Assembly: GCF_007671675.1 (NCBI RefSeq) | Contig: NZ_VCGW01000004.1 | Span: forward strand, 248,001 to 312,000 | Origin: Marinobacter maritimus | Lineage (GTDB): Bacteria > Pseudomonadota > Gammaproteobacteria > Pseudomonadales > Oleiphilaceae | DNA: 64,000 nucleotides | Direction of reading: 5' to 3' | Part shown: positions 8,470-17,665 of the stretch, one piece after another | Layout of the letters: every line of letters starts with the position of its first letter | Numbering within the stretch: the stretch's first letter is position 1 | Program-made: the position numbers and the translations under genes | The notes under the pieces: model-generated | The model's input: only the letters and a program-made list of their open reading frames with translations | What the model was told of the DNA's origin: nothing | The model's database searches: none

Positions 8470-8477
8470 CCGGTTAA
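8456..8477. promoter_or_regulatory. 22-bp perfect palindrome between ilvL and the RND operon
   Basis: Two copies of TTAACCGGTTG face each other without a gap and form a perfect 22-bp palindrome. It also contains AACCGGTT as a direct repeat 10 bases apart. It lies 71 bases before the periplasmic adaptor gene (plus strand) and overlaps the likely ilv promoter (minus strand). Such symmetry suggests a dimeric repressor site of TetR type, most likely for the efflux operon. No regulator gene is adjacent. Confidence 0.6.
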
Positions 8478-8547
8478 TGCTGTTTTTTCAAATAACGTCT
8501 TTTTTCTGTTGTCGCCATTCACCAATTTCGGGCTGCGTAGGTATTTC

Positions 8548-9630
8548 ATGAGCAAAGTAAAATGGAGTTCGCTGGGGCTGTCCGTGGTGGTGGTGGCCGC
8601 CCTGGTGATCTGGATGGCAACGGGTGATATCAAGGTCGCGAGTACCAAAGCGCCCGCAGAACAGGAAGTTGGGCAACCGGAACGCACACGGGTTGAGGTA
8701 ACAACCCTCAATGCACGATTATATGAGCCGGGTCTTTTGCTTCAGGGCCAACTCGAGCCCTGGAGTGCTGTAAATGTGAGCGCCAGGGTTGCTGGCACAG
8801 TCGAGAGCATTGAAGCCGACCTCGGTGATTCGGTAAAAGCCGGGCAGGTGCTTTTAACCTTGTCTGAAGATGGCCGTGGTGCAGGGGTTGATCGCTGGCT
8901 GGCAAGGGCCAGGAAACTGGAAGCGGATCTGGTCGCAGTTCGGAAACTGGGTTCCAGAAATCTGGCGTCGCAATCAGAAATTCTCGATGTGGAAAGCGAA
9001 CTGGCAGCCGCCAGGGCGGAATTGAAGAGCGCTCAGCTTGCGGTTTCTCACCTCAGGCCGATGGCGCCGTTTGATGGACTGATTAACAGCAAAAATGTTG
9101 AGGGCGGCAGTTTGGTCGAGGTTGGCTCTCCGTTGTATGAGCTGGTTCGTATAGACCGGCTCAAGGCCAAAGGACAGGTGCCTCAGCAGTCCGTTGCACA
9201 AGTATCACCTGGCCAGAAGGTGCGAGTGCGCCCTCTGAACGGGGATGCACTCGACGGCGTAGTCACCTTTGTAGCCAGTGCTGCAAACCCCGAGACCCGG
9301 AGTTTTGCCGTAGAGATCGCCGTTGAAAACCCGGATCAGAAACGCATTGCAGGTGGCAGTGCCAACCTTCGTGTTGCACTGGCGGACGTCCAGGCCACGT
9401 TTATTTCCCCGGCTTATCTCTCCCTTGGGGACAATGGACGCCCGGGTGTGAAGTATGTTGATGAACAGAATCAGGTCGTTTTTCGCACGGTAAAGTTGCT
9501 CAGTGTTTCGACTGAAGGTGCCTGGGTAACGGGCTTGCCAGATGAGGTTCGCCTGATCACCCGTGGCGCAGGCTTTGTAAGCGAAGGTGAGCATGTTGAG
9601 CCTGTCGATGCCGCCGATGAGCGGGGCTGA
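8548..9630 (+). CDS. RND efflux periplasmic adaptor (membrane fusion protein)
   Basis: A 360-residue HlyD/AcrA-family adaptor. One N-terminal membrane segment or uncleaved signal (about residues 8-26) anchors it in the inner membrane. The lipoyl half-motifs follow (VAGTVESIEADLGDSVKAGQ and MAPFDGLI) around a short coiled coil of about 65 residues, then beta-barrel domains. It links the RND pump to an outer-membrane channel. ATG 8548 is selected because the membrane segment starts just after it; an in-frame earlier start would place 28 non-family residues in front and run over the operator region. The pump gene starts 5 bases after its stop. No TolC gene accompanies the pair, so a channel encoded elsewhere must be used. 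Confidence 0.92.
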   Translation: MSKVKWSSLGLSVVVVAALVIWMATGDIKVASTKAPAEQEVGQPERTRVEVTTLNARLYEPGLLLQGQLEPWSAVNVSARVAGTVESIEADLGDSVKAGQVLLTLSEDGRGAGVDRWLARARKLEADLVAVRKLGSRNLASQSEILDVESELAAARAELKSAQLAVSHLRPMAPFDGLINSKNVEGGSLVEVGSPLYELVRIDRLKAKGQVPQQSVAQVSPGQKVRVRPLNGDALDGVVTFVASAANPETRSFAVEIAVENPDQKRIAGGSANLRVALADVQATFISPAYLSLGDNGRPGVKYVDEQNQVVFRTVKLLSVSTEGAWVTGLPDEVRLITRGAGFVSEGEHVEPVDAADERG

Positions 9631-9635
9631 GTAAC

Positions 9636-12600
9636 ATGCGCTCTCTTATTTTCGCGGCTATAGACCGCAGTCGCACCACGCTTCTCACGTTGTTGTTCCT
9701 CACGCTCGGGGGCATTGCGGCATTTCAGGCGATCCCCCGGGAGGCAAACCCAGACGTCACCATCCCCATGATCTACATCTCCATGACCCTGGAAGGTATA
9801 AGCCCGGAAGATGCGGAGCGGCTACTCGTTCGGCCCATGGAGCAGGAGTTGCGCTCGCTTGAGGGCGTCAAGGAGATGCGTGGAACAGCCTCCGAAGGGC
9901 ATGCCTCCGTGATGCTGGAATTTGATGCAGGCTTCGACCCGGATACCGCCCTGCAGGATGTCCGGGAAAAAGTCGATACGGCCCGCAGCAAACTCCCCCG
10001 GGAGGCCGACGAGCCGCGGGTGAATGAAATCAACGTTTCCCTGTTCCCGGTATTGTCCATTGGCCTTTCGGGACCGCTCTCTGAGCGTGAACTTATAACG
10101 ATTGCCCGTGGACTTCAGGATGCCATCGAAGCCATTCCCGAAGTGCTGGAGGTTGAGATTGGTGGCGACAGGGAGGATTTGCTGGAGATTGTTGTAGATC
10201 CTCAGGTGCTAGAAGGCTACGGCATAGACTTCGACCAGCTCAGCAATCTGGTCACCCGCAATAACCAGCTGGTGGCAGCTGGGTCGCTGGATACCGGCAA
10301 TGGCCGTATGACACTGAAAGTGCCCGGTGTTATCGAGAATATTGAAGACGTTATGTCCATGCCTATCAAAGTGGACGGGGATACGGTGGTCACTTTCGGT
10401 GACGTTGCCATGCTGCAGCGCACCTTTAAAGACCCGACGGGATTCGCCCGCATCAACGGCGAGCCGGCACTTGTGCTGGAGGTGTCCAAACGCACCGGGG
10501 CCAACATTATTGAAACGGTAGGCCAGGTGCGTGAGTTGATTACCCGGGCAAAACCGCAGTTGCCAGATACCCTGGACATTCGCTACATCATGGACCAGTC
10601 CGATGAAGTCCGTGACATGCTGAGCGATCTGCTCAATAACGTGCTGACCGCTATCGTGCTGGTTATCATCGTGATTATTGCTGCGATGGGGCCGCGTTCT
10701 GCGATGCTCGTGGGGTTTACTATTCCAGGCGCGTTCCTCACCGGAATTCTGGTGATCTGGAGTATGGGGCTTACTCTCAATATCGTTGTGCTGTTCAGCC
10801 TCATTCTGGTCGCCGGAATGTTGGTAGATGGCGCCATTGTGGTGTCAGAGCTGGCAGATCGAAACCTGTCGGAAGGTCATACGGTGAAAGGCGCATGGGC
10901 GGAGGCAGCAAGTCGCATGGCGTGGCCGATTATAGCGTCTACCGCGACTACCCTTGCGGTGTTCTTGCCGCTTCTGTTCTGGCCCGGAGTGGTAGGCGAG
11001 TTCATGAAATTCCTGCCTATTACTGTCATCATTTGTCTGATTGCTTCTCTCGCGATGGCTCTTGTGTTTCTACCGGTTCTGGGTGGTGTGAGCGGTGGCC
11101 GTCGTGCCCGTACTGTCAGTGAAAACGGAAGGATGATGCAGGGCTATCGCCGGCTGCTTTCCACACTTCTATCTTCGCCTGGCTTCACGCTGGCAGGTGT
11201 GCTCGGAGTGGTCTTGGTGGTCTACGTCGCCTATGGCAAGTTCAACTATGGCGTTGAATTCTTCCCGAGTGTGGAGCCCGATTCGGCCCAGGTACAGGTT
11301 CGTGCCCGGGGGGATCTCTCGGTTCTGGAGCGGGATGCCATTGTGCGACAGGTTGAAGACCGTTTGCAGGGCATGCCGGAAGTGAAAGCAGTTTATGCAC
11401 GTTCAATGTTGAGTGTCAGCACACAAATGGCACCGGATGTTATCGGGGTGCTTCAGTTCCAGTTTACTGACTGGTTCACCCGCCGCCCGGCCAGTGCCAT
11501 TCTTGACGATTTCCTCTCCCGCACTGAGGACATTCCGGGAATTGAACTGGAATTCCGGAAGCAGGAAGACGGCCCGGCTGGTGGCAAGCCGATTGAGCTG
11601 CAAATCAGCAGTCGCGAGAGTAGCAAGCTAAACGGGTATGTGGATCAGATCGAAAACCGGATGCGCGCGCAAGGCGGCTTTCTGGATATTGAAGATGATC
11701 GCAGCCTGCCGGGCATCGAATGGCGCCTGGAAGTTGATCGTGAAGCCGCTGCGCGTTTCGGAACCGATGTGCTCAGCATTGGCAGTGCGGTTCGCCTGGT
11801 GACCAATGGTCTTGTCCTGGCAACCTACCGGCCCGAAGACGTACGTGACGAGGTGGATATTGCGGTGCGGGTCCCGAACAACTGGCGTGAACTGGATCAT
11901 CTGCAACGCCAGACCATTAACACGTCGCGCGGGCAGGTGCCGCTTTCGCAGTTTCTTGATCTGCAGCCTGGACACAAGACCGGCAGCATTTCCAGGGTAG
12001 ATGGCCAGAGAACGGTAACCATCAAGTCCGACGTTCGGCCTGGCGAGCAAGTAGACAGCTTACTGAAAGGGCTACAGGCTGAGTTGCCCGAAGCACCGGA
12101 AGGTGTCACGGTTAAATTTGCCGGCGAAAACGAAGATCAGCAGCAGGCTTCCAATTTCCTGGTAGGTGCGTTTCTGGTTGCGATTGCCATGATGCTGCTC
12201 ATTCTGGTGACCCAGTTCAACTCGCTGTATCAGAGCTTTCTGATTCTTTCCGCGATTGTGCTTTCCACAGCCGGGGTTCTACTGGGACTGCTGCTGAACG
12301 GCCAATCTTTCGGGATAGTGATGGTAGGTATGGGGATCATTGCGCTGGCGGGCATTGTTGTGAATAACAACATCATACTGATCGACACCTACAACCAGAT
12401 GAAGAAAGAAGGAATGGCTGCGTATGAGGCGGCGCTTGAGACCAGTTGCCTGCGTTTGCGGCCCGTGCTGCTCACCGCCGTGACCACCGTGCTGGGCTTG
12501 ATGCCGATGGTGCTGAGTATCAACGTCGATCTGTTGACGCCATCCCTGGGGTTAGGTGCGCCGTCTACACAGTGGTGGGCGCAGCTTTCCAGCGCCATTG

Positions 12601-12710
12601 CAGGCGGCTTGGCCTTTGCCACCATATTGACGTTGCTGTTGACACCTGCACTGCTGGTTCTGGGGGAGAAAACCGGCCAGCGAATCCGTAAGATCACTGG
12701 CCGGGGGTAG
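9636..12710 (+). CDS. RND efflux pump, inner-membrane permease
   Basis: A 1024-residue RND transporter of the hydrophobe/drug (HAE1) type with the usual duplicated plan: TM1 at about 13-30, a large periplasmic loop, TM2-6, TM7, a second loop, then TM8-12. The proton-relay segment in TM4 reads GMLVDGAIVVSELADR. It uses the proton gradient to move hydrophobic or amphiphilic compounds out through the adaptor encoded just upstream. It is of the shorter Pseudomonas/Marinobacter type and not close to AcrB, so the substrate cannot be assigned. It ends 5 bases before the convergent chemotaxis gene, leaving no room for an independent terminator. Confidence 0.93.
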   Translation: MRSLIFAAIDRSRTTLLTLLFLTLGGIAAFQAIPREANPDVTIPMIYISMTLEGISPEDAERLLVRPMEQELRSLEGVKEMRGTASEGHASVMLEFDAGFDPDTALQDVREKVDTARSKLPREADEPRVNEINVSLFPVLSIGLSGPLSERELITIARGLQDAIEAIPEVLEVEIGGDREDLLEIVVDPQVLEGYGIDFDQLSNLVTRNNQLVAAGSLDTGNGRMTLKVPGVIENIEDVMSMPIKVDGDTVVTFGDVAMLQRTFKDPTGFARINGEPALVLEVSKRTGANIIETVGQVRELITRAKPQLPDTLDIRYIMDQSDEVRDMLSDLLNNVLTAIVLVIIVIIAAMGPRSAMLVGFTIPGAFLTGILVIWSMGLTLNIVVLFSLILVAGMLVDGAIVVSELADRNLSEGHTVKGAWAEAASRMAWPIIASTATTLAVFLPLLFWPGVVGEFMKFLPITVIICLIASLAMALVFLPVLGGVSGGRRARTVSENGRMMQGYRRLLSTLLSSPGFTLAGVLGVVLVVYVAYGKFNYGVEFFPSVEPDSAQVQVRARGDLSVLERDAIVRQVEDRLQGMPEVKAVYARSMLSVSTQMAPDVIGVLQFQFTDWFTRRPASAILDDFLSRTEDIPGIELEFRKQEDGPAGGKPIELQISSRESSKLNGYVDQIENRMRAQGGFLDIEDDRSLPGIEWRLEVDREAAARFGTDVLSIGSAVRLVTNGLVLATYRPEDVRDEVDIAVRVPNNWRELDHLQRQTINTSRGQVPLSQFLDLQPGHKTGSISRVDGQRTVTIKSDVRPGEQVDSLLKGLQAELPEAPEGVTVKFAGENEDQQQASNFLVGAFLVAIAMMLLILVTQFNSLYQSFLILSAIVLSTAGVLLGLLLNGQSFGIVMVGMGIIALAGIVVNNNIILIDTYNQMKKEGMAAYEAALETSCLRLRPVLLTAVTTVLGLMPMVLSINVDLLTPSLGLGAPSTQWWAQLSSAIAGGLAFATILTLLLTPALLVLGEKTGQRIRKITGRG

Positions 12711-12715
12711 AGCTG

Positions 12716-14341
12716 TTACTGTCGGATGCGGGCTGCCAGATCACGGGCTTTGCGAGCCGTGGACTCAAGCTCTGGAACAGTACGCAGGTTTTCGCCGGCA
12801 GCTCGGTGCATGGCTTCCGAATTTTCTGCGACTTCAGTAACGTTCCGGTTGATTTCCTCACTGACGCTGGTCTGTTCTTCTGCAGCAGTAGCCACTTGGG
12901 TGGTTGCATCGTTCACGCTGGTCATACGACGATTGATTTTGTTCAGGGTATTGCGAACCGCCTCTACCGATTCACTGCTTTCCTGGGCAACCACGCCTGA
13001 GGCCTGCATGAATTCGGTCGCGTCGCGGGAAGCACCGCTGATGGCCGCAATGATCTGGTCAATCTCGACAGTGGCTTCCTGGGTCTTGGCAGCAAGGTTG
13101 CGGACTTCATCAGCGACCACCGCAAATCCACGACCGGCGTCACCCGCCCGGGCCGCTTCAATAGCTGCGTTCAGTGCCAGCAGGTTGGTCTGGTCGGCAA
13201 TTTCCCGGATCACCTGCATGACATCACCGACCTTCTTGCCATCGCTGGCCAGTTGGTTGACGGTTTCTGCTGAACTGCGGATCTGGGCAGTCAGCCTGAG
13301 CATGCTGTCCACAGCCTTGTTGATCTGTGCATCTGCCCGGGTCGTTTCCTCGGATGTCTCATGCACTTCCGTCGCTACGGATGCCGCATGCTGCGCTACA
13401 TCCTGAGCCGTAGCAGACATCTCATTCATTGCGGTGGCGATCTGGTCAATGCGCTGATTTGCCTGGTCTGACTGGCCGAGAACATTGTTGGCGTTCCGAC
13501 TGATCAGCTCTCCGATAGAATGGAGTTGGTTGGCGTTTTCGCCTAGAAGAGTGCCCGTGTCACTCAAAAATCCGTGTAGGCTGCGAGCTGCATTCGCCAG
13601 TTCGCCGAGTTCATCGTTGCGCTTCAGAGTGACCGGATCAGACAGGTCTCCTTTGCCCAGGCGTGTGATCTGCGAGGTCAGTTTCTGGGTGGGACGCACA
13701 ACGCCGGTTATCAGTGTCAGCACCAGCATGATAGTGCCGACCACGATTGCAGCAATCAAAAGCCCCGCAAACATCGAGCTCCGAGTCTCGACGGTTTCGT
13801 TCAGAGCTTTTGATTTAGCCAAGCTATGGGACCGGACGGCTACCGCTGCATCATCAATCAGACGGGCCGGCATTCTATCGATACCAGAGACCGCCTGGTC
13901 GCCTGCGGCGATATCAAATCCGGAGCCTCGGAAGGTGTCCAGCCCTCTTCGGTAGTCCTGGCCCATATCCCGGTGGGCGTCCTGGAAATCTGTCAGCAGC
14001 GATTTTGCCTTCGGCTCCTCAATGCGAGGAATCAGATCACCCAACTGTTCCTGAATAGAGACCTCTCTTTCCTCGAAACGCTGCCAGTATTTATCGAGTT
14101 GTTCCGTATTAGCACCTCGTATCAGAACATTTTTCCACTCCTGAACCTGGGTTTTGAACGCCACGAGAATGTCTTGGGTCTCAAGCGCTCTCACCATCTC
14201 TTCGCTGACCAGCCCGCTGAAATCGTCTTTCACCCGCAGTGAAAAATTAAGATAGACAACCGTGAGGGCAACGATAATCAAGTTGGCGGCCAGAACCACT
14301 GACAAAATACGATTGAGAATACTCTTGGAGTACCAGTTCAT
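12716..14341 (-). CDS. Methyl-accepting chemotaxis protein
   Basis: A 541-residue chemoreceptor. It has an N-terminal membrane segment (about 10-32), a periplasmic helical sensing domain (about 33-190), a second membrane segment (about 192-215), a HAMP domain and a cytoplasmic signalling coiled coil. The highly conserved hairpin tip is [20 protein letters not shown]. It would control CheA/CheW and flagellar or twitching movement in response to a ligand bound by the four-helix-bundle-like sensor. The ligand is not predictable. The gene stands alone; other chemotaxis genes are not near. ATG 14341 opens the frame. Confidence 0.94.
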   Translation of the reverse strand: MNWYSKSILNRILSVVLAANLIIVALTVVYLNFSLRVKDDFSGLVSEEMVRALETQDILVAFKTQVQEWKNVLIRGANTEQLDKYWQRFEEREVSIQEQLGDLIPRIEEPKAKSLLTDFQDAHRDMGQDYRRGLDTFRGSGFDIAAGDQAVSGIDRMPARLIDDAAVAVRSHSLAKSKALNETVETRSSMFAGLLIAAIVVGTIMLVLTLITGVVRPTQKLTSQITRLGKGDLSDPVTLKRNDELGELANAARSLHGFLSDTGTLLGENANQLHSIGELISRNANNVLGQSDQANQRIDQIATAMNEMSATAQDVAQHAASVATEVHETSEETTRADAQINKAVDSMLRLTAQIRSSAETVNQLASDGKKVGDVMQVIREIADQTNLLALNAAIEAARAGDAGRGFAVVADEVRNLAAKTQEATVEIDQIIAAISGASRDATEFMQASGVVAQESSESVEAVRNTLNKINRRMTSVNDATTQVATAAEEQTSVSEEINRNVTEVAENSEAMHRAAGENLRTVPELESTARKARDLAARIRQ

Positions 14342-14471
14342 TGACTCATCCTGAATGAGGGAGGGGCAGAGTTATACGTAAGCCTTGGTGCAGTTTGGAC
14401 CAGACAGAAACGGTTATCGGCGCCACTGAACAGACCTTGAGGACCTTTCCTGAATCGTCGGGGTTTCTCGG

Positions 14472-15920
14472 TCAGGATCGCACAGCTAGTGGCCAGGGAT
14501 TGTCGGCTTCAAGTCCAAACGCGATCTCCAGGAGCGTGCGCTCATCACCGTGGCGAGCCATAAATTGCACTGAAACTGGCAGGTTCTCCGGTGTCAGCGC
14601 CATGGGAAGTGAAATGGCGGGCGCGCCGGTGACGTTGGCCAGCGGCGTGAAGTTGGCATACCGGCTAAGCCGGTCAAACAAAGTATCGAAAGGTACGTTC
14701 GGGCTGAGGTGGCCAAGTTCGGGCGTGGTATGACCCAACACTGGCGTGAGCACCGCATCAAAGCCGACCATGGCTTTGGCGTAGTCAAACCTGGCGCGAC
14801 GCAGGCGCCACAAAACCGCTGGCATGCGCCAGAAACCACGCCGGAACATCCTGTCCAGACCTTGGGTGAGCTCGTCTACACGGCGTTTGTCGAAATCCGG
14901 ATGAGTCAGCTTGCGACCATTCAGCTTCATCCCGAACGCCAATAAGGCCCAGTAGAGAGCAAAATCATCCGGGAAGGTTGAGTTTGCAGGTATGGGGACA
15001 AGCTCAATGCGATGCCCTTGGGCTTCCAGTTGTCGGGCGGTCGCTTCGACGGTTTGGCGAGTCATGTCATCGGTTTTGTGGCCGTTGAGAGAGTCCAGAA
15101 CCAGGCCAATTCTCAGACGCTTTTCAGGTGGACCATCCACCTTGCCAACGTTTGGCAACTTCGTGTTTCGGAAATATTGCTCCGCCTGAAAGATAAAGTT
15201 GGCGGTATCCCGCACCGAGCGGGTAACCACGCCGTCGCTAATAATATTGATGGGCAGAGAGCTGGCAGCGTCGTTGTCGATTACCCGGCCACGGCTCGGT
15301 TTAAGTCCCACCAGCCCGCAACAGGCGGCCGGAATTCGTATGGAACCGCCACCGTCATTGGCGTGGGCGATCGGAACCGTCCCGCTTGCGACCAATGCAG
15401 CTGCGCCGCCGGAAGAGGCACCAGTGGAGTACGCAAGGTTCCAGGGGTTGCGGCTGGGCGCATCATGAACAGGTTCGGTTGAGGCGTTAAACCCGAACTC
15501 CGGCATGGTACTTTTACCCAGGCAAAGAAAACCCTGCGCCAGCATCTGTTGTGCGAAGGGGCTGGTTTCTTCTGCTGGATGCCCGGCAGGTATGGCGTCT
15601 GAACCCATGCGTGTGGGCATTCCCGCTACATCTGTGTTGTCTTTTATAAAGGTTGGTACGCCGGTGAAAAATGGCGCGTCTGCCAGGCTTTTTTCTTTAT
15701 CCAGCTTTGCAGCAGTCTCCAGCATCTGCTGATAGCGTTCAGCAACTACACCGTGAACCAGCGGTTCCGCTTTCTGCAGCCGCTCAATACTTGCCTGAGT
15801 CACTTCGGTAATCGATACGTCACGGCTGCGGATCCGCTCCGCCAGGGCAGTTGCATCGTCGTCACCCAAGGCATCGTTGGTGAACGTATGTGTGGCAGGC
15901 AGGGGATAAGAGGCAGGCAT
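14472..15920 (-). CDS. Amidase (amidase-signature family)
   Basis: A roughly 482-residue amidase-signature hydrolase that cleaves carboxamides. The Ser-cisSer-Lys triad is visible: Lys in PTFIKDNTDVAG, and the two Ser in STGASSGGAAALVASG and GGGSIRIPA. The natural substrate is unknown. The start is uncertain among three in-frame codons: TTG 15938, ATG 15929 and ATG 15920. ATG 15920 is preferred because GGAG lies 9 bases before it. Its neighbours (chemoreceptor downstream, djlA upstream) give no functional link. It is not GatA, as no gatB or gatC is adjacent and the flanking sequence of the signature differs. Confidence 0.9.
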   Translation of the reverse strand: MPASYPLPATHTFTNDALGDDDATALAERIRSRDVSITEVTQASIERLQKAEPLVHGVVAERYQQMLETAAKLDKEKSLADAPFFTGVPTFIKDNTDVAGMPTRMGSDAIPAGHPAEETSPFAQQMLAQGFLCLGKSTMPEFGFNASTEPVHDAPSRNPWNLAYSTGASSGGAAALVASGTVPIAHANDGGGSIRIPAACCGLVGLKPSRGRVIDNDAASSLPINIISDGVVTRSVRDTANFIFQAEQYFRNTKLPNVGKVDGPPEKRLRIGLVLDSLNGHKTDDMTRQTVEATARQLEAQGHRIELVPIPANSTFPDDFALYWALLAFGMKLNGRKLTHPDFDKRRVDELTQGLDRMFRRGFWRMPAVLWRLRRARFDYAKAMVGFDAVLTPVLGHTTPELGHLSPNVPFDTLFDRLSRYANFTPLANVTGAPAISLPMALTPENLPVSVQFMARHGDERTLLEIAFGLEADNPWPLAVRS

Positions 15921-16030
15921 TCGAGGCATCTCCGTCAATGTTTGTAGCGGCTCTCTGCGGAGCTGCTTTCCTGGAGGAATACTCTACTCGAACGCAAAAC
16001 ACGACGACATGTCATTTCAGGTATGAGTTC

Positions 16031-16058
16031 ACAAGCCCGTTATCTTAAGCGGGCTTGT
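16031..16058. repeat. 9-bp stem hairpin between djlA and the amidase gene
   Basis: ACAAGCCCG and CGGGCTTGT form a perfect stem with a 10-base loop, 25 bases after the djlA stop on the minus strand. No T-run follows on either strand, so intrinsic termination is not supported. It may be a weak terminator or an mRNA-stabilising hairpin. Confidence 0.4.
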
Positions 16059-16083
16059 GGGGTGTTTGGGGAGGAGTGCTGTG

Positions 16084-16860
16084 TCAGGCGCTGTTTTTGC
16101 GGGATTCCTTGATGACATCGTAGGCGTGTGTGATTTCCTGCGTACGCTCTTGTGCCATTTCACGCATGCTTTCCGGAAGGCCGCGCCCTGCCAGTTTGTC
16201 GGGGTGGTTTTCGCTCATCAGCTTGCGATAAACCTTCTTGAGCTCTGCATCGCTGATAGAGGGGGATACCCCCAGAATTTTGTATGCATCCTCATTCTGT
16301 TGAGCGCTGGACCGTTGGCTGCCAGCCTGCCCTGCATGAGCACCCCGCAACATGGCTTCCAGTTGATCCACCTGGCTCTCAGGCAGGCCAAGGCCGCGGG
16401 CTATGCGAACCAGCATTGCGTGCTCAGCCGGGTGCACAACGCCATCTGCGGCAACGGCAGACACCTGCACCTGAAGGAACATCTGCAGGAAAGCCGGTTG
16501 GCGCCCGCTGATGCTTAAAAAGTGATTCAGCTCTGCATCCAGATCAAAGTCTTCGGCCTTGCCACGGCTGAACGCGGCTTTGGCTGTTTCTCTCTGGGCT
16601 TCGTTCAGACGAAAGCGCACGAACATGGCTTCGGCCATCTGTATTTCGTCTTTTGAGACGACCCCGTCGGCTTTGCAAAGGGCGCCCATAACTGCAAATA
16701 CCGACTCAATAAAGCCCGACTGAATGTTCTGGAGTTTGCCAATCAGACGGCTTTTAGCGCGGTTCAGCAGAAATGCACCCAGAGCGGCCCCCACCAGAAA
16801 ACCGGGGATTTTGCCAAAGGCGTAACCAATCAGACCACCAATGATCATTGCAAACAGCAT
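16084..16860 (-). CDS. djlA: DnaJ-like co-chaperone DjlA
   Basis: A 258-residue protein with an N-terminal glycine-rich membrane segment (about 5-30), a central TerB-like helical domain (about 50-165) and a C-terminal J domain (about 190-255). The J domain shows the HPD tripeptide in SENHPDKLAGRG, which stimulates DnaK ATPase. This domain order and length are those of DjlA, an inner-membrane DnaK partner linked to envelope stress in E. coli. It is a single-gene unit, divergent from alkB. Two ATGs four codons apart (16860, 16848) are possible; the first is used because it keeps the membrane segment complete. Confidence 0.9.
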   Translation of the reverse strand: MLFAMIIGGLIGYAFGKIPGFLVGAALGAFLLNRAKSRLIGKLQNIQSGFIESVFAVMGALCKADGVVSKDEIQMAEAMFVRFRLNEAQRETAKAAFSRGKAEDFDLDAELNHFLSISGRQPAFLQMFLQVQVSAVAADGVVHPAEHAMLVRIARGLGLPESQVDQLEAMLRGAHAGQAGSQRSSAQQNEDAYKILGVSPSISDAELKKVYRKLMSENHPDKLAGRGLPESMREMAQERTQEITHAYDVIKESRKNSA

Positions 16861-17003
16861 TAAAGCGTCCTTAAGGGATAATGGATCAGACTACAGAATA
16901 TACGTGTTTTTCAGTGGATCTTCATGAACAGGCTTTCATTCTGACCCCCTGTTTTTCTGAACGCCTGTGAGTTGGCTCGTTTTTCGTGTTAAAAATAGCA
17001 TCC

Positions 17004-17654
17004 ATGACCTTCGACCTGTTTTCAGACCAGCCGATTAACGCGACTACCGAGATTCTTTCGGAGGGTGCCATCGTGCTCCGGCAGTTTGCCACTGCACAAG
17101 GGCCGGATCTGCTTAAAGAGATCAAGCAGGTAACGGCCGCCGCCCCCCTGCGACACATGAAAACACCTGGTGGGCACAGCATGTCTGTTGCCATGAGCTG
17201 TTGCGGCAGCTGGGGCTGGGTGACCGACGCGCGAGGGTACCGCTATCAGGCGGACGACCCTTGTTTCGGCGCGCCCTGGCCATCCATGCCATCCGTTTTT
17301 GACGATTTGGCCAAGTCGGCCGCCTTTGCGGCGGGGTACCCTTATTTCACTCCGGACGCCTGCCTCATTAACTGTTATGAGCCCGGCGCAAAAATGGGGC
17401 TGCACCAGGATAAGAATGAGCGAGACTTCTCGCAACCTATTGTGTCGGTCTCTCTCGGGTTGCCCCAAGTGTTTCAGTTCGGCGGGTTAGCGCGAAGCGA
17501 GCGGGCAAAGAACATTCCATTGAGTCATGGTGATGTGGTGGTCTGGGGTGGACCTTCGCGGCTTCGCTACCACGGGGTCCTTACGCTAAAGGCCGGAGCG
17601 CATCCTTTGACCGGCGCCTGCCGTTACAATCTGACCTTTCGCTGCGCCCGTTAA
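17004..17654 (+). CDS. alkB: DNA oxidative demethylase AlkB
   Basis: A 216-residue Fe(II)/2-oxoglutarate dioxygenase, exactly the length of E. coli AlkB. It repairs 1-methyladenine and 3-methylcytosine in DNA and RNA. The iron ligands are the His and Asp of LHQDKNE and the distal His in LRYHGVLTL. The 2-oxoglutarate-binding Arg pair is in the final RYNLTFR, and the substrate-lid sequence WGWVTDARGYRY is also conserved. ATG 17004 starts MTFDLF; a GTG 18 bases earlier is less likely. It is divergent from djlA and ends 11 bases before the convergent membrane-protein gene. No ada gene is adjacent. Confidence 0.95.
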   Translation: MTFDLFSDQPINATTEILSEGAIVLRQFATAQGPDLLKEIKQVTAAAPLRHMKTPGGHSMSVAMSCCGSWGWVTDARGYRYQADDPCFGAPWPSMPSVFDDLAKSAAFAAGYPYFTPDACLINCYEPGAKMGLHQDKNERDFSQPIVSVSLGLPQVFQFGGLARSERAKNIPLSHGDVVVWGGPSRLRYHGVLTLKAGAHPLTGACRYNLTFRCAR

Positions 17655-17665
17655 CGGTTGCGTGG

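Noticed and set aside
8316-8711. A 131-codon minus-strand frame spanning the ilv leader region and the adaptor gene start
   Set aside because: It overlaps the leader peptide in another frame, runs antisense into the adaptor gene and shows no family resemblance. The Leu/Ile/Val-rich 30-codon frame explains the region.
16031-16058. Hairpin after djlA as an intrinsic terminator
   Set aside because: The stem is good but no T-run follows on either strand, so it is listed only as a repeat.
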